Source: Cenococcum geophilum 1.58 (lineage: Eukaryota; Ascomycota; Dothideomycetes; Gloniales; Gloniaceae). Taken from it: DNA of 64,000 bases. Where the stretch lies: assembly GCA_001692895.1 (NCBI GenBank), contig KV748176.1:310001-374000 (forward strand), given 5' to 3'. Below are positions 1 through 13,478 of the stretch, piece by piece. Below the pieces are notes generated by a model. It did not search any database. It saw only the letters and a list, made by a program, of their open reading frames with translations, and was not told where the DNA came from. Every line of letters begins with the position of its first letter. Position 1 is the stretch's first letter. The translations under genes were made by a program, and so were the position numbers.

Positions 1-3000
1 TACCTCCTAGAATACTGCTATAAATCTTAGATCTCTATCCAATATAATTTTACTTAGTGCTCTATACCTTGCGAACACTTCTTTAATATAGATTCTAGCG
101 ATATCTTCCGCTGAGATTTCTTTTATACATGCTATAAAGTATCCCCACTTTATAAGCTTGTCTACTATTACTAAGATCGCATTATAATCTTATCCGGTGA
201 TAGGATTTCTTAACTTTAGTAACTTAATAATAAAGTCCTATAATATGACCCCCTATAGTCTCTCTGGTATTTTAATAGGTTATAGCCCTCTATATAGCTT
301 ATACCTTATTAGTTTATTTCTTTAGCAATTTAGGTATTCTTTTATAACCCTCCTAGCTATTCTTTAGATTCTATTAATAATGTACTTCTCTTAGAGTCTT
401 AATACTAAGCCTATAGCTCCATTATATCCTTAAGTTAATCCCTTATAGAATTCTTCCATAAATTACTTTACTATGCTTCTTAGGATATATATTACTTCTT
501 AGTTTTTATATATATCCGTTTATAGATCTTTTAGCTATGCTTCTAGAATCCTTTATACCCAAAAGCTTTCTAGTGTCTTATAGACTTTCTCTAGTTTATT
601 ATCTTCCTAAGTTGCTACAATTTTTGGATAATTGTACCTAATTAATCCGTCTATGTCTTTTCGCAGTAAAGCCCCTAATGGCTTTTTATCGTTCTGTAGT
701 TTAGCTTTATAGCTTAGAGCGTCTGCCCGCGTATTATCTGTACCCTTAGTATACTAAATCTCGAAATAGTATTCTATAAGTATCTCTACCCATCTAACCT
801 ATCTTTAGTTAAGTTCCTTTGTTATTAGGAATCCTATTAGGTTCTTATAATCCGTCTTAACTATAAATGGTTTCTTTATGCCTTGCAAGAATACTCTCTA
901 TTTCTTTAATGCTGTAACTATACCTAATAACTCCTTATTATAAATGTTATAGTTTAACTCTAGTGGTGTTATCTTCTAACTATAGTATGCCACTAGGTGC
1001 TATTTATTTTGATATTTTTATATAAAGCACGCCCCTAGTATATAGTCTAATGCATCCGTCTCTATAACCGTCTCTAGTCCTAGTTAATAAATCTTAAGAA
1101 CTGGCTCTTAGGTAAATAACTCTTTAACTTTCTTAAAGAGTTCCCTTTATTCCTCTCCCTATACCTATAGTTCTTCTTTCTTTATTAACCACGTAAACGG
1201 CTTAGTGTCCTTTAACCATTATACTATAAACCTTCTATAGTAATTGCAAAACCCTAAAAACGATCTTAACTGCGTAACGTTCTCTAGTTCTTACTAATTT
1301 ACTATAGCCTTGATCTTTTTTAGATCTATACTAAGTTGGCCTAGTTTAATAATAAATTTAACGAAATTAGTCTTTTTGGTAAAGAACTTGCATTTCTTAA
1401 TTACTACTAGCATCTATTCTTCTTATAGTCTCCTTAAGACCTATTTAACGTATTCCCCGTGTTCTTCCTTAGTTATTAAGTAGATAATAATATCGTCGAG
1501 ATATGCTATAATAAATTTATCTAAGTGTTCTCCTAATATATTATTAATACGCTTTTAAAACGTTGCTAGTGCGTTTATAAGCCTAAATTGCATAACTAAT
1601 AGTTTATATAGTCCTTCCTTNNACCTAAAGGCTGCCTTCTATTTGTNGCCTTCNTTAATTCTAATCTNATGGTANGCCTATNTTAGATCTATCTTTATAA
1701 AGATTTACGCATTACCTATCCTATCTTAAATTTCGCTAATTAAGGGTAAAGGATATCTATCCTTTCTAGTAATGCTGTTTAACTGCCTATAGTCGATACA
1801 TAGCCTTAGTTTGCCATTTTTCTTTAGTATAAACAGTACTAGATAACCCGCTAATAACTATAATAGTCTAATATATCCCTTTCATAAGTTCTCCTAGATA
1901 AACTCTTTTAGTGCTCTACCTTCTTCTTTAGTAAGCTTGTAGATTGGAAAGAACTTTAAACTTATTCCTAGTTCTAATTCTATCTTATAGTCCCAAGCTA
2001 TATACTCTAATAGCTTTTCACTTTTCGGTAACTATAGTTTCTTGCTATACTTGTGGTATCTCTTTAGTACGTAGCTTAGCCCTTTCTCTGTTTCTTTATA
2101 GGTCGCCCCTACTTAGTACTATACTAACTTAGCTTATTGTCGCATCTTGCGGCGTTAAGTATCTTTAATATTAACCTAACCTGTAATCCAATTGATCCTT
2201 AGATTGTATTCCTGTAACTAAGGCATCCCTAATACTGCCTTATTCCGTACTAATAGTAGGATATTAAAAGACATCTTAATCTATCTCCCTTTAATGGTTA
2301 TCTAAATAGGTCCTATTTTAAGATTAATAATCCCTCCTCTGTAGGCTATTAGATCTCCTAAAATTATAACTAATAGGTAAGGTTTCTCCTTCTGTCTATA
2401 AGGTAGTCCTATTCTTTTAACTACTGCTAGTAAGATATGGTTCCTTATTACTCCACTATCTATTAGCGCTTTAAACTGCTAATCTTGCTATTTAACTTGT
2501 AAATTTAGGTGCCGTCCTTAAATTCCTTTAAAGGTCTAAGGCTCTACTACTGGCTCCCTCTAGTTCTATAGGCCTCTACTTTTCCTAACTATTAGCTGCT
2601 TAATCCTATTACACTTAGCTTATTCTTTAGCTAATACTTAGTTTACTTTTTGTCTTTAATATACTATAGACACGTATTCTCTAGGTATTTTTACTACTAT
2701 TATCCGTTTAAGCATTCTTCCGTAAGGAATCTTCCTAGTTAAAGTATTAAACTTCCTTCTTCTTAGACTTCTGCTAGATGCCATCTATATATGTATTTAG
2801 CATTCCTATACTATTACTCGTCCGTTATCTAATATATCCTTATAGGGTATTTCCAATTCTTTTCCTTTAGATTCTTATGCATCTCGTATATATTGTCTAT
2901 ATACGCGATCCATGATAACGTGTAGTGTGCTAAGTGCTTTAGGTTAACTCTTAACTTATTCTCATCTTTAAGTTTAAACCTTTATTATGCTGATTTAAAT

Positions 3001-5569
3001 GTTATAACTTTATTCGCAGGTACTAAGATGCGTTACTTACTTCTTTAGTCCTCTAATCGTTCCTCTAGATCCTTTAACGTTATAATTAAGGCTCCTTTAA
3101 TATGCGTTATAGCCTTTTCCGTAATTAGGTGGTCCTGGATAACTCGTTTATCTAACTATATATAGAAATCTTCCCACTTATCGTTATGCCTTTGCCTATA
3201 CTACTTTTGGTATAGCTGCTAGAGTATATATAGCTTGTCCATAAGGAAGTATCTTCTTATTACTACGTTATAATAGCCCTTAGTATATTGTTTTTTGAAC
3301 CTAGTTAGGATTCCTAGATCCTCTTCGTCTTCTAGTTTAGTAAGCCACTTAGCTCTTAGTGTGCCTACTCTTAGCCTATTAGTGATTTTTCGTACTAGCG
3401 CTCTGTCCTTTATATATCCTAATATGCTAGATCTCTTATCTAGTTTCTGTTCTTACTATATGATGATTCTTTGCCTAAACTCTTTTATAATTTCTTTTAG
3501 TTTGCGCCTTACGCTCTAATCCTTAAAGCCGTCTTACTTTTTAATCCTAGTATTGACTTTTTAATCTTTAGTTCAAACACTTTATTTAACTAGTAAGTCT
3601 TCTAGGTTTATATATTCGTCTCCTAGTTTGATTACTATTTATGTCACAGATTCTCTAATCTATAAAGAAGCTCCTTACCTCTTGCCTATAGGTGTCTTAA
3701 TTCGTACTCCGAATTCTTAATCCCTTAGATTTCTTAATCCTAAGCTCGCTTTTAACTTAAGCTTAGCTCTAGCCTTAGTCTAACTAGGCTTACTTAGTGT
3801 TCTTATCTCATCTTAAGAGTTTTAAATCTTATTTATCTTATCTTAAGAATCTTGTGCCTGTAGGAAACTTCGTCCCAAGCTTATTTATATATCTTTAAAC
3901 TAAGCTGCTGCTCTACTCTATTAGTTTTCGTCTATTATAGGTCCTTGAGCTTACCTTATCTTATTTTAAGAATCTTAGTCATCTCTTATCTTGTCTTGAG
4001 AATCTTAAGCCTTTAGCTTCTTGCCTTTATTAAGTGCCAAAGTGGCTCGCTGTCCTACTTCTCTTGCGTCTTACGAAGCGATAGATATTATATCTAGTAG
4101 GGTCTTAATCCCTACTAATATTCCTTATTTTATAGTGGAATTATCCTCTGCCTCTAGTATAATATCTTTAATAGCTACGTGTTCCTAGTAAACCGCCCTT
4201 ATTGCCTTATCGTTACGAAATATTTCGCCTATGTTAAAGTTATTGTCTTTAATGTCCGATCTGCAAACTAGTTCATTGGTTCCTCTATATCCTATAGGTG
4301 CTAGCTCCTATAGCCAATAGCTTGCGCCGTACTTGGCGTCCTTATAAATTTGGTATACGTTATTATAATAAAACGCAAAACTTTTAATTAAACACTCTTT
4401 TGTTCCTCGTAGTATATTATCGTCCCTCTATACGTATATATCGTCTGCTATTAGTCTGGTTCCCTTTATTGTATAGTATCTCTAACTATCTTTACAATCC
4501 CTTACAAAGTGACCTTATTTCCCGCAATTTATGCAAGCTCCCTCTCTAAACTATTGCTTTTACTATAGAGTCTGCCTAAACGTCTTCTGCTGCTAAGATC
4601 CCTAGTTTAGCCTCTGCTCCTTAGTCCTATAATTACTAGATCCTTAACCTCTAGGTTTCTACGGTTTCTTACTCTATCTCTTATAGGCTTCTTTAGTACT
4701 ACTTAGGTCCATTAGCTCTGCGCTATACTATAGTTTCTAACTTAGCTTTAGTTGTTGCGTACTTTACGCCTTATATGACTATAGAACTCTATTCTAACCT
4801 TTCTTAGCCTGTTCCCTTTAGTAGATTTAATTATTAATCTTAATTACTTAATCTATTAGTTCCCTTAGGGTATCCGCATCTTCCATTAGAATAATCGCGT
4901 CCTAGACTTTAGCTTTAAGTCCCTGTTTATACTATGCTATAAGCGCCCTATTATTCTACTTAACTTATATACTTAATTACTAAGGTTTATTACGTAATAT
5001 CTTAGAGTTTTCTTTTCGCCGTGGTTACTACCTCTGGGTCTCTAAACATTTATATAAGTTATTCTATAAATCCATTCCAGCTTAAGAACATAAACCGTAC
5101 CTCTTAGTTCGTTATTGTTATTCCATTTGTCTGGATTTCTATAAGGTAAGGCTTAAACTACTTAAGTGCTCTTCCTGTTAGAAACAATCCTGCGTATACT
5201 ATTTAATCTATAGGTATTGCCAGCTTAGCTCCCTCTTACGCCACTTTAAAGTGCATTTGCGTAAGAAATCCTTTAAGCTTTAATCTCTCTCCTAAGTATC
5301 TTTTAATCGATAGTAACTTAACCTTTACTACGCCTATCCCGTTAATCCTATTTTCTAATATTATATTATTTTCTATTAACTAATTAACTATCTTTTATAG
5401 TTGTCCGACCGTTATAGGTTGCTATAAGTTAGTATCTACCATACTAGTGTCGTTACCTAACCTCAATGTAGTTGCTGCCGTTAATAGCGTTGTAGTGGCT
5501 GCTTTTAGTGGCATATTGTCCAACTTCTTATATTAATACTATAACTAGGTAGTGATTGTGTAACGGAAC

Positions 5570-5815
5570 TATTAGTATAACTTTTACAACGTGCAGAATA
5601 CATATATCACAATGATATATACTATGCGGTGTTGTAGATGGATGATTAATTCTTTAAGATCTACGAGTCGCAAGAGGTAAGGCTCATTACGTGTTCTCCT
5701 ATGACCTCTGTCAACCAATTACGATTTTCTATACCCGGCATAGAAAATCGCCATTAGCTCGCTTACCACTAGCGCCTTAGCCACCCTCACGATGTGTCTA
5801 ATACTTCTAGCTACA
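5570..5815 (-). repeat. 3' LTR of B
   Basis: Starts tattagtataac and ends ctagctaca, 246 bp, matching 11326-11571 base for base in length. It contains a strong hairpin at 5722-5750 with arms of 11 bp (cgattttctat / atagaaaatcg). Confidence 0.9.
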
Positions 5816-8800
5816 CTAGAAATACTTTAGAAAACGTAAAGATCCGATATCCTACAACTATGCAATCTAAAAATCTATATACGCACTTCTCCTTCCTTCC
5901 TTACTGTTATAGCACAGGTTGTAATAGTACTAGGTAGTGTTATAGGTACAGGCAGATTACTATAGGTTGCCGCAGATTTCTATAGATTGCGGTCATGTGA
6001 CACAGAGATTGTATACACCCTCTTTACCATATTCACACGTCGATTAACTAGATTACTAACATAGTGCGTTCTACCCATTCCACTATCTTTAACTCAATTC
6101 GGTTTGTGTTAATAAGTCGTTTAAGGGCTAATAATGGTTTGCTTTTAGTTATAGCGTCCGCAGGGTTACTGTCTCCGTTAATTTATTTAACTTCCGCTAT
6201 TTCGCGTCTTTTATATAACTAGCGTAGGCATATAACATCAATTATAAGTCTCTTCTCTTATATAGTTCCTAGTTTAACAAGGCATTTATAAATTAACTTA
6301 GAATTAGTATAAAGAATAAGCGGGAGGCTAATATTAAGTTGCAATTTAACTATAGCTTTAATTGTAGCGCCGATGTCAAAACCATAGGCTATAGCATATA
6401 ATTTAAAGGCTAGTACGCTTTTAGTAATTCTCTTACACTTAACTAAGAACTAGTAGACAATATTCGCCTTATTTAATAAGTCTACTAGTACTAGGATATA
6501 TCCAATCTGTAATAAGAGGTCCTTATTATTTACGAATAAGGAATTAGTAAATATAAGTAGTTGAAGTATCTTTATATCAAGCTTAACAAAGCTTAAGCCT
6601 CTTATTAGGTTCTCAATTTACCACTAAATTCTCTTATTAAGTAGTTTTACGTCTTTCTCGTTAGGGTTAATCACCTAGGCAGCGTAGAATAAATTAAAAA
6701 AAGCTTTAGGCTAGTATACGGACGCAATATAAGCTCCTCTTACTCATTAGGCAATATATTGGTCCTTAGGTATAAGTACTATACAAATAGTGCCTCTAGA
6801 ACTAGTTATTATAGTAGCTTCCTTAATATTAACAAGGGTCAAGTTCTGGTATTGGCGCTCTTATATAAGCGTAATTACATAATCCTATTATTAGACAATG
6901 CCTCCGTTAAACTTAATTAGGTATTCCGGTGTAAGTTACTCACATTCTTTAGTTAGGAACTTAGCTTTCTTAATCTTCTCCTATTCCGAAGCTGCAAAAA
7001 CTAAATTAGCTAGTAGGAGGGTGTTATTAGTCTGTAAACCAACTATTCCAAAACTTATAGGGTTATTAAGGTAAAGTAGGCAGGGGTCATAAGTGGATTA
7101 GCTTATATTTAGTTCTTTAATATAGTGGTTATAGTAAGTCTTAAACCAATAATTGCCTACCTTAGGAATACCGTATAAAGGTCTAACGACCTTTAAAATT
7201 GTGCCTTATAAGACTCCAAATACTATACTAAGTTTAAGAGGTGCTTTAATATAAAAGTCTCGGTTTAGTTTTATAGTTAATTATATATAGGCCTATAAAA
7301 TATCTCGTAAGTAAAGATATGTACCATCGTTCTAAGTTATAGCTATAATGCAAAGAATAAGGCGTTGGCTAACTCGTTAAATTGTAGGTAATTAGGTTAG
7401 TACGAGGTCTTTCTCTAGGTCGTTATAGGCCTATATAACTAGTCTTAACTTCTTAAAGGCTTTATTAGTGCCGGGGTTCTTAATCTCGTTAACAAATCTA
7501 GAGTTAAATACTCTATTGCCTTATAGTATATCCTTAAGGTTAACTAGTTTAAAAACTCCTTTCTTAAGCAATCCCTTAATCTCCTTCTAGCATAATGCTG
7601 TAAACTAATTAGGATTTATAAGTTAATTATTATCCTTATCCTGTAGATAAATTAAGATATTCGCGGTATTTGCTTTAATAGAGTACTTACGTAGTCTACC
7701 TCTTTCGCATTTAACGGGTTAAGGTCTAGGCTCAGTTTAAGGTTAAGGTTTAGGCTTAGTTTAAGGTAAAGGTAGTTTAATATCGTTATCTTCTAATTAC
7801 ATATCTTCTATAATTTCGGGGTCTACTATATATAGTTTTATAACTATACTACAGAAGTTAGTAGGTCTATAGGGAAGTTATATAGTATAGGTCTTATTTT
7901 TAATGCTAAGTAGGTTATACGGACCAGACCAGTAGCCAGGTTGGCCTATAAGTCCTTCTCTCCATACTAATATAGGTAAGTTAAGTAGTAGGTTATAAAT
8001 CGCGGTTATCTTAGGTCTGTTGCGCATATTAAGGGCATCTACCACTTAGCGCTCAGCTCTAAGCTTCTTAACTTCTTCTATAGCCTTTTTAAGAGCTACT
8101 ACTCGTTTTATAACCGTAGGATTGGGTATATCAGATTCCACTATACGTAGGTAAGCTCTAAATACTAACAAGGTAGGTATAAGACTATTAGGGCCTATAG
8201 AGTCGTTAATTGCTTTAAAAGCCATTTACAAAGCTATATCTTTATCAATATCTGGTAGTTCCGTAATAATAATATAGTATATACAACGGAGGGGGCTATA
8301 GTAATATTCTACCATTCTAACTAAATTATGGGCTTCGATAGGTACGCCTTTTATAACTATTCTAAGTATTATAGCGTATTATTTAAATTCTTTACTCACG
8401 AAGTTCTTGCCTACATCGTGTGTAATAATATTAGGGGGTCCTAGGTATATATTAATCCAGCACATTCGTAGTACATCCTATATATACTTAGCGCTAATGC
8501 TTTACAGCTATCTACCGGCTTAAAATCGTATTCCTTTATCAATAATGTATAGCAGAGGTGTGCCATTAATATACATAATATTAACTATAATTAAGTAGTT
8601 AAAATTAATATTATTATATAAGGTAAATCTAAATCTACCAGGCGACTTTCCATGTTTTTAACAATAGTGGCAGTAACGTATGAGATAGTCTAAAGTCTTA
8701 CTATCAATGTCGTGCCCTAAGCGTTTAAGTATTCATACAAAACGCTTAACTAAAGGGTAGCCAAAGCAACGATATAGTCGTCTCAATTTAATGTCAGTTA

Positions 8801-11133
8801 AGTAGCAGGGGTTTTAATTAAATAATATAGTTAAGTAGTTGCACAGGGATGTGTTTTAAAGGAGGAATAGATGGCCAAAGCAACGTATAACTGGTACTTC
8901 GCTCTAAGGGGTAATTAGCATATTTTTTAGGTTGTTGAAGTATACTTGTAGTTAATCTATATTTGCCAGGCAGAGTAAAAATAGGGTATCGACTTTAATA
9001 ATATAAAACTCAATTATGCCGATTAGGGTAGTTACTTTAGTTAATCCAATTAATAAGGTTAATCCAATACTAAATTGTATATTAACCATGCCTTATATAG
9101 TAGTATTAAGTTGTATACCAGTATCAAGTCTTTAGAATGCTAGGAATTGGCCGTATCCTACTATAGATCGTTTAGATGCTCCTATATCAATTATTATGCC
9201 TATAAAGTAGTCTATAGTATAGCGGGACGTAAATATAGTTGCATTATAGGTAAAGGGGTCCTGGTCGGTCATAAAAGGTATTATATTATCTATAGTTGTA
9301 ACCAAATAGCTAAAGGCTTTATTAGCTAGGGTAGCAGCTATAGAAGTTGCTTTATACTGTTTTACTTAGCCAAAAGAGGTATAGAAGTGGTTAATATCTA
9401 GTTAAGAGTTCTTACCGGTTGCCTCATAATTTATATTAATAGTTAGTGCTTGGAAAGCTTCCTTAAGCTCTTCTTCTAAGTCAATATCGTTATCCTTATA
9501 GTCCATAATATATTAATTAAGTTGTTTGTTAAATCGGTTATTAAATTTACCAAACTTATCTCTATTAGCGGTTCTAAACTTAGCTTTAGACTCTTCTTAT
9601 TCTTCTTAGGTGTAGTTTTATAATCAGCGGCCTTCCTTGTTACATATAAAGCAACGTAGTTTATAACGTGGAGAGGAATAAGGGCGGGTGCGGTCGCGGT
9701 TGTAGATTTAGTCATAAGTTCGGTTTCAATATTAGTTATAGTTTTAATACCAATTATAGCTATTCTCCCTTCTAAAGTACTAACAATCTATATAGTAAGC
9801 TTAAGTTTAAGCTTACTCTAGGTTCTGTTTTTCATAAGCCGTAATTAAGGACTGTAGTTTGTTAATAAGGGGGCCTAGTTTTTAAGGTAGGTCTAATACA
9901 GCGAATTAGTATGCGTGAATTCCCTAGCAAGACGTAACAAGTTTATTAGTTAGGAATAGTATTGTTTATAGTTCTAGGGTAAGGCCATGCTATAGTTGGG
10001 AGAGTATATTAATTAATATTTGGAGGCAATTACTGGTTAATTTATCTATATTCTTATCCATTATTATCCTTAATGAGATTATATTCTATTTACTAAGGTT
10101 CTTACATTCTAAGCCAGGGCCTTTAAAGAAATTACGAAGGTGCCTATAAGCGTCTTCAAATAAGAGATTACTAAGTCTACTGTTAAAGTACTAGTTTAAG
10201 GCTAGACCTATTAACATAATTAGTAAAGCTTTATTATAAGCCTCTTATAGAACATTAGATCGGCTATAGATACTATAGAAGATAGTAAGTTTATAATCAA
10301 AGCTGCCATTTATACCATTATATTTAAGTTCCTCTGTATACATCTTTACTACGTTAAAAATCTCTTTGCCCTATCCTAATATAATTAGCATCTATAGGAG
10401 GGGAGCGGTTTAGGGTCGTGGAGTTATATACGGTAAAGGTCCTACTAGTGTTCCTCCGGATAGTGGTAGGGTTATAGTCTAAACACTTAATAGTTGTTAT
10501 AGTTAAAATGGGGTTATATAAACTATTAGGTTTTATAATACTTTATAGTTAAGACCGCGCTTAAGTATATTATTTATTTTATTTAACTAAAACCCGTTTC
10601 TATCTAGCTCATTATACACCTTATCCAAGTTCTCTTAAGTCTAGGAATATTAACGTTCTTCCTAGGTTAATTTAAATAAGAGTTACGCATATATTGTACG
10701 TTTCTCCTTTATACGTATATATACTCCTCTATATCGCAGGAAGGTATATATACTTTAAAGGTGCTATGCATTTACTTTTAAAAATATATCAACACTAAAT
10801 ATTTCAAAATCGTCTTAGAAGGAAGACTAAAATCCATTATCCATTAGCTTATACTCGTTATATTCCCATAACTTAAACAATATAAAGTCTATAAGGTCTT
10901 TACTAGTTGCCATTTATACATTAATCCCATTTCTCTATTATTCTGCTTCTACTTTCTAGTCCGTGGGTATAGCCATTTTAGAAGGGATAAGGACGCGTAG
11001 AATGGTTTAGGGGACGGTTTAAGTAGTCGTTTAAGGGACAGTTTAAGTAGTAGTTAGGGTGGTCGCGTTCTTAGTGTAGTCGCGTTCTTAATATAGTCGC
11101 GTTAACTACTGGTACAGTAGTCTGTCTCTAGTT

Positions 11134-11283
11134 AAGGTGGAGCGTTAGACGTCTTCCAAATCTAGGGTAGATTTAAGGTATTTCTAGGTAAGGTAGAGCG
11201 TTAGACATCTTCCAAATCCAAAATACTTTAATTCTCTTTAACTAAAATAGGGCCTTTATAAGGTAGAGCGTAAACGTCTTCTA
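11134..11283. repeat. Three spaced repeats in the leader of B
   Basis: A 24-bp word beginning aaggtagagcgttagacg occurs at 11134-11157, 11190-11213 and 11260-11283, between B's 5' LTR and gag. Another short repeat (gtagtcgcgttctta) lies at about 11060-11105. The position is that of the untranslated leader, where LTR elements usually keep packaging or priming signals; that role is inference. Confidence 0.6.
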
Positions 11284-11325
11284 AGCAAGTACGTATCTCC
11301 TAATCTATACGCGCTCACTAATTAG

Positions 11326-11571
11326 TATTAGTATAACTTTTACAACGTGCAGAATACATATATTACAATGATATGTACTATACGGTGTTATAGATGGATA
11401 ATTAATTCTTTAAGATCTACAAGTCGCGAGAGGTAAGGCTCGTCACGTGTTCTCCTATGACCTCTATCAACCAATCACGATTTTCCATGCCCGGCATGGA
11501 AAATCGCCATTAGCTCGCTTACCACTAGCGCCTTGGCCGCCCTCACGATATGTCTAACACTTCTAGCTATA
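11326..11571 (-). repeat. 5' LTR of B
   Basis: 246 bp, the partner of 5570-5815. The internal hairpin at 11478-11506 is perfect here: two 14-bp arms (cgattttccatgcc and its complement) around a single base. This copy is less mutated in the hairpin than the left LTR. Confidence 0.9.
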
Positions 11572-11991
11572 GGAACCTTATAGTAAGAACTACGGTGGGT
11601 CCTGTTATTAGGCTAGGTATATAGGAAATGCAAGTATAATAGTTAATAAGTAATAATAACTGGTGGAGTAGTTGCCTAATAGATTAACTCTAATTATATT
11701 CTAAGAATTACTATAAGGAAGGAACTATCTAGATAGGGATTAAGGGTCCTTAAATACACAACCGTACTCCTATAAAATCCTTCTTGTACGTAATGTATAT
11801 ATACTCTATCTACTCTATTACAGATTACGCAGATTATATAGATTATATAGATTATATTATATAACCTTGGTTACCATTCCTCGTCATATAGTTCTATTGG
11901 CTCCATCCTAGACCGTGCCTATATTAACCAACTAGCTTCTTTTATCTCTTCTCCAAGTAGTCGTAATATCGTACTTAAAGCGTCCGTAATA

Positions 11992-12334
11992 GAGGTAAGG
12001 CCTTTAAGATTATAGAGACTATATACTATAAGCACGTGCCTTTAGTATATAACTGGCGACTATTTAAAGGGCATCTAAGGATTGTTCTAAGGGCAGCCCG
12101 AGGTGACCGCAATAATATCCCTTACAATTAATTTATTTACATTATTCAGCAAATAGTTTATCCGCCCATTGCCCCTATATAGATTTAGCCGCAGCTATAT
12201 TCCTTTTAAGCCTTTTAGCAATCCTTTTAAGTCTCTATAACAGCTATATATAGCTACTAATTCTTTAAATCTAATACTTGTTTATCTAGCGTTTGCATAT
12301 AATACTTCGTCATCGTAATACTTTATTAGATTAA
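11992..12334 (+). pseudogene. pogo/Fot1-like transposase N-terminal remnant
   Basis: A short stretch between the end of A and the start of C. Read in one plus frame with RIP-type stops ignored, it resembles the DNA-binding region of fungal pogo-family transposases: a segment like V-YNWRLFKG (compare VPxxTLxxRLKG), then FIYIIQQ--YPPIAPI, then a VS--x--Y-FFK pattern. No catalytic domain or terminal repeats remain, because A and C cut it off on both sides. The reading rests on spacing and a few residues, so it could also be another helix-turn-helix transposase or chance. Confidence 0.35.
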
Positions 12335-12674
12335 TGTTATAGACCTAATATTAGTAGTAGTATAACTATTAAGGGGGGATATAAACGGACTAGCAGTAGA
12401 AGTGCAAGAGGCGCTATAATTAGTCGAGCTATAAAATAAGGGTTAGATAAGCTATAATTATAACAAGTTATAGGGCTTACGTACTTAACGTACTAAGTGT
12501 ATTAATATACTACGTATTAATATATTAAACGTACTAACGTACTAAACAAATCTTTTAGGAGTTAGGCTATGTATTTAAAGGACTATAGTTCTCTTTTAGT
12601 AGTAAATCTTAAAATATAATTAGAGTTAATCTATTAGGCGACTACTCTACTATTTATATTTACGTTATTAACTA

Positions 12675-13478
12675 GCGTGGTTTTCAATAATCGAAATTCC
12701 AGGCAATTAAATATTGGTAACAATTTAAATAAAATTATTATAATAGAAATATACTTACTCTAGGATAAAGATTATATAAATTATTGGCATAGATTGGCAG
12801 TTTTATAATATAATTAAGCTCGTGGGGGTAAGCTGTGCACGGAGCTGTGCACGGAGCTGCGCACGAAGCTTTGCGCGGAGCTCTACCAAGGCTCTGCAAA
12901 AGCTCTACACGAAGCTCTACTCGGAGCTCTACTCAAAGCTCTACTCGAAGTTCTACTCAGAGCTCTACTCGGAGCTCTACTCGAAGTTCTACTCGAAGCT
13001 CTACTCGAAGCTCTACTCAGAGCTCTACTCGAAGCTCTGCTCGAAGCTCTGCACGAGGCTCTACTCAAAGTCCTATCATAGGTCCACTTAAAGCTCTGCT
13101 TAAAGCTCTACTCGAAGCTCTACTCGAAGCTCTATTAAGGCTCTACACGGAGCTCTACTTAAGCTCTACTTAAAAGCTCTACGCGATGCTCTGCTCGAAG
13201 CTCTACACGACACTCCACTCTAAGCTTTACTAACACGCAATACTAATATACTAGGAAGACTCTATAATCGTCTATACGAACGGCTCTATAATTAATCGAT
13301 TTATCAATTAATTGCCTACACGAACGCCTATACGAACGTCTATATAAACGCCCGTACGATATTTAAGTTAATTTTTTAAAGGGGCGCCAAGAGGATCTGC
13401 AAATATTACAAATATCGCCAATACTGGCCAATACTCGCCAATATTGATTAGTGCCAATATTGAAAATAAAAACCACGC
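12675..13478. mobile_element. Element M: 804-bp TA-flanked inverted-repeat DNA element
   Basis: Inside C's LTR the sequence ta|gcgtggttttcaat opens and attgaaaataaaaaccacgc|ta closes a segment absent from the A and A' LTRs. The ends are imperfect inverted repeats of about 20 bp and the flanking TA fits a Tc1/mariner/pogo target duplication. There is no transposase gene; most of the interior is a minisatellite. Repeated words (gccaatact, acgaacgcctat) fill the right side. Probably a non-autonomous element; the mobilising partner is not in the window. Confidence 0.65.
12830..13215. repeat. 12-bp minisatellite inside M
   Basis: About thirty units close to gctctactcgaa, with variants such as gctctgcacgaa and gctctactcaga. 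Because the unit length is a multiple of three and lacks stops, it opens reading frames on both strands (for example 12822-13091 and 12883-13068). These have no gene-like composition and are treated as a by-product of the repeat. Confidence 0.9.

Larger units (their letters stand above)
5570..11571 (-). mobile_element. Ty1/copia element B, full length, nested in A's LTR
   Basis: Complete in outline: 246-bp LTRs at both ends and a 5-bp target duplication ggaac (5565-5569 and 11572-11576). Coding is on the minus strand. The RNase H end near 6130-6500 reads as the fungal copia type, including an NPADAITK-like stretch just before the 3' LTR. RT, integrase and gag follow rightwards, and a short remaining open stretch lies at 9476-9715. 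Dozens of breaks make it non-functional. The LTR pair differs mainly by transitions. It is younger than A, into which it inserted. Confidence 0.88.
1..11991 (-). mobile_element. Ty3/Gypsy element A, partial, chromodomain-type family
   Basis: Minus-strand Gypsy fossil entering from the left edge. Bases 1-5558 align throughout with 50291-55861 of copy A', so integrase, chromodomain and 3' LTR must lie outside the window. On the minus strand the order is gag (about 5500-4300, with a CCHC knuckle near 4500-4540), protease, reverse transcriptase (YLDD box about 1445-1492) and RNase H towards position 1. Its 5' LTR is at the right and is split by element B. Stops are scattered through all parts, dozens in total, of the kind RIP makes. 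A few ambiguous bases lie at 1621-1682. Family assignment is firm; its own target duplication cannot be checked. Confidence 0.88.
5559..11991 (-). repeat. 5' LTR of element A, split by element B
   Basis: The first 11 bases (5559-5569, tgtaacggaac) lie left of B and the remaining roughly 415 bases (11577-11991) lie right of it. Together they match the 425-bp LTRs of A'. The five bases ggaac appear on both sides of B and are its target duplication. The LTR ends at 11991 in gtaata, which corresponds to the gtaaca end of A'. Confidence 0.85.

Noticed and set aside
1944-2132. Open frame on the plus strand, with a near twin at 52228-52452
   Set aside because: The similarity between the two only reflects that both lie antisense to the same part of Gypsy copies A and A'. 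No domain or independent conservation.
3295-3519. Serine/leucine-rich open frame, twin at 53567-53803
   Set aside because: Antisense to the same Gypsy region in A and A'; chance opening.
9147-9329. 60-codon frame on the plus strand
   Set aside because: Antisense to copia B; no recognisable content.
9476-9715. 79-codon minus-strand frame as a host gene
   Set aside because: It lies on the coding strand of copia B and is an undisturbed piece of that element.
12822-13173. Repeat proteins encoded on both strands
   Set aside because: Created by a stop-free 12-bp minisatellite; open in several frames at once, so no evidence for a gene.
12830-13215. CRISPR-like array
   Set aside because: Contiguous 12-bp units without spacers, in a eukaryotic transposon setting.
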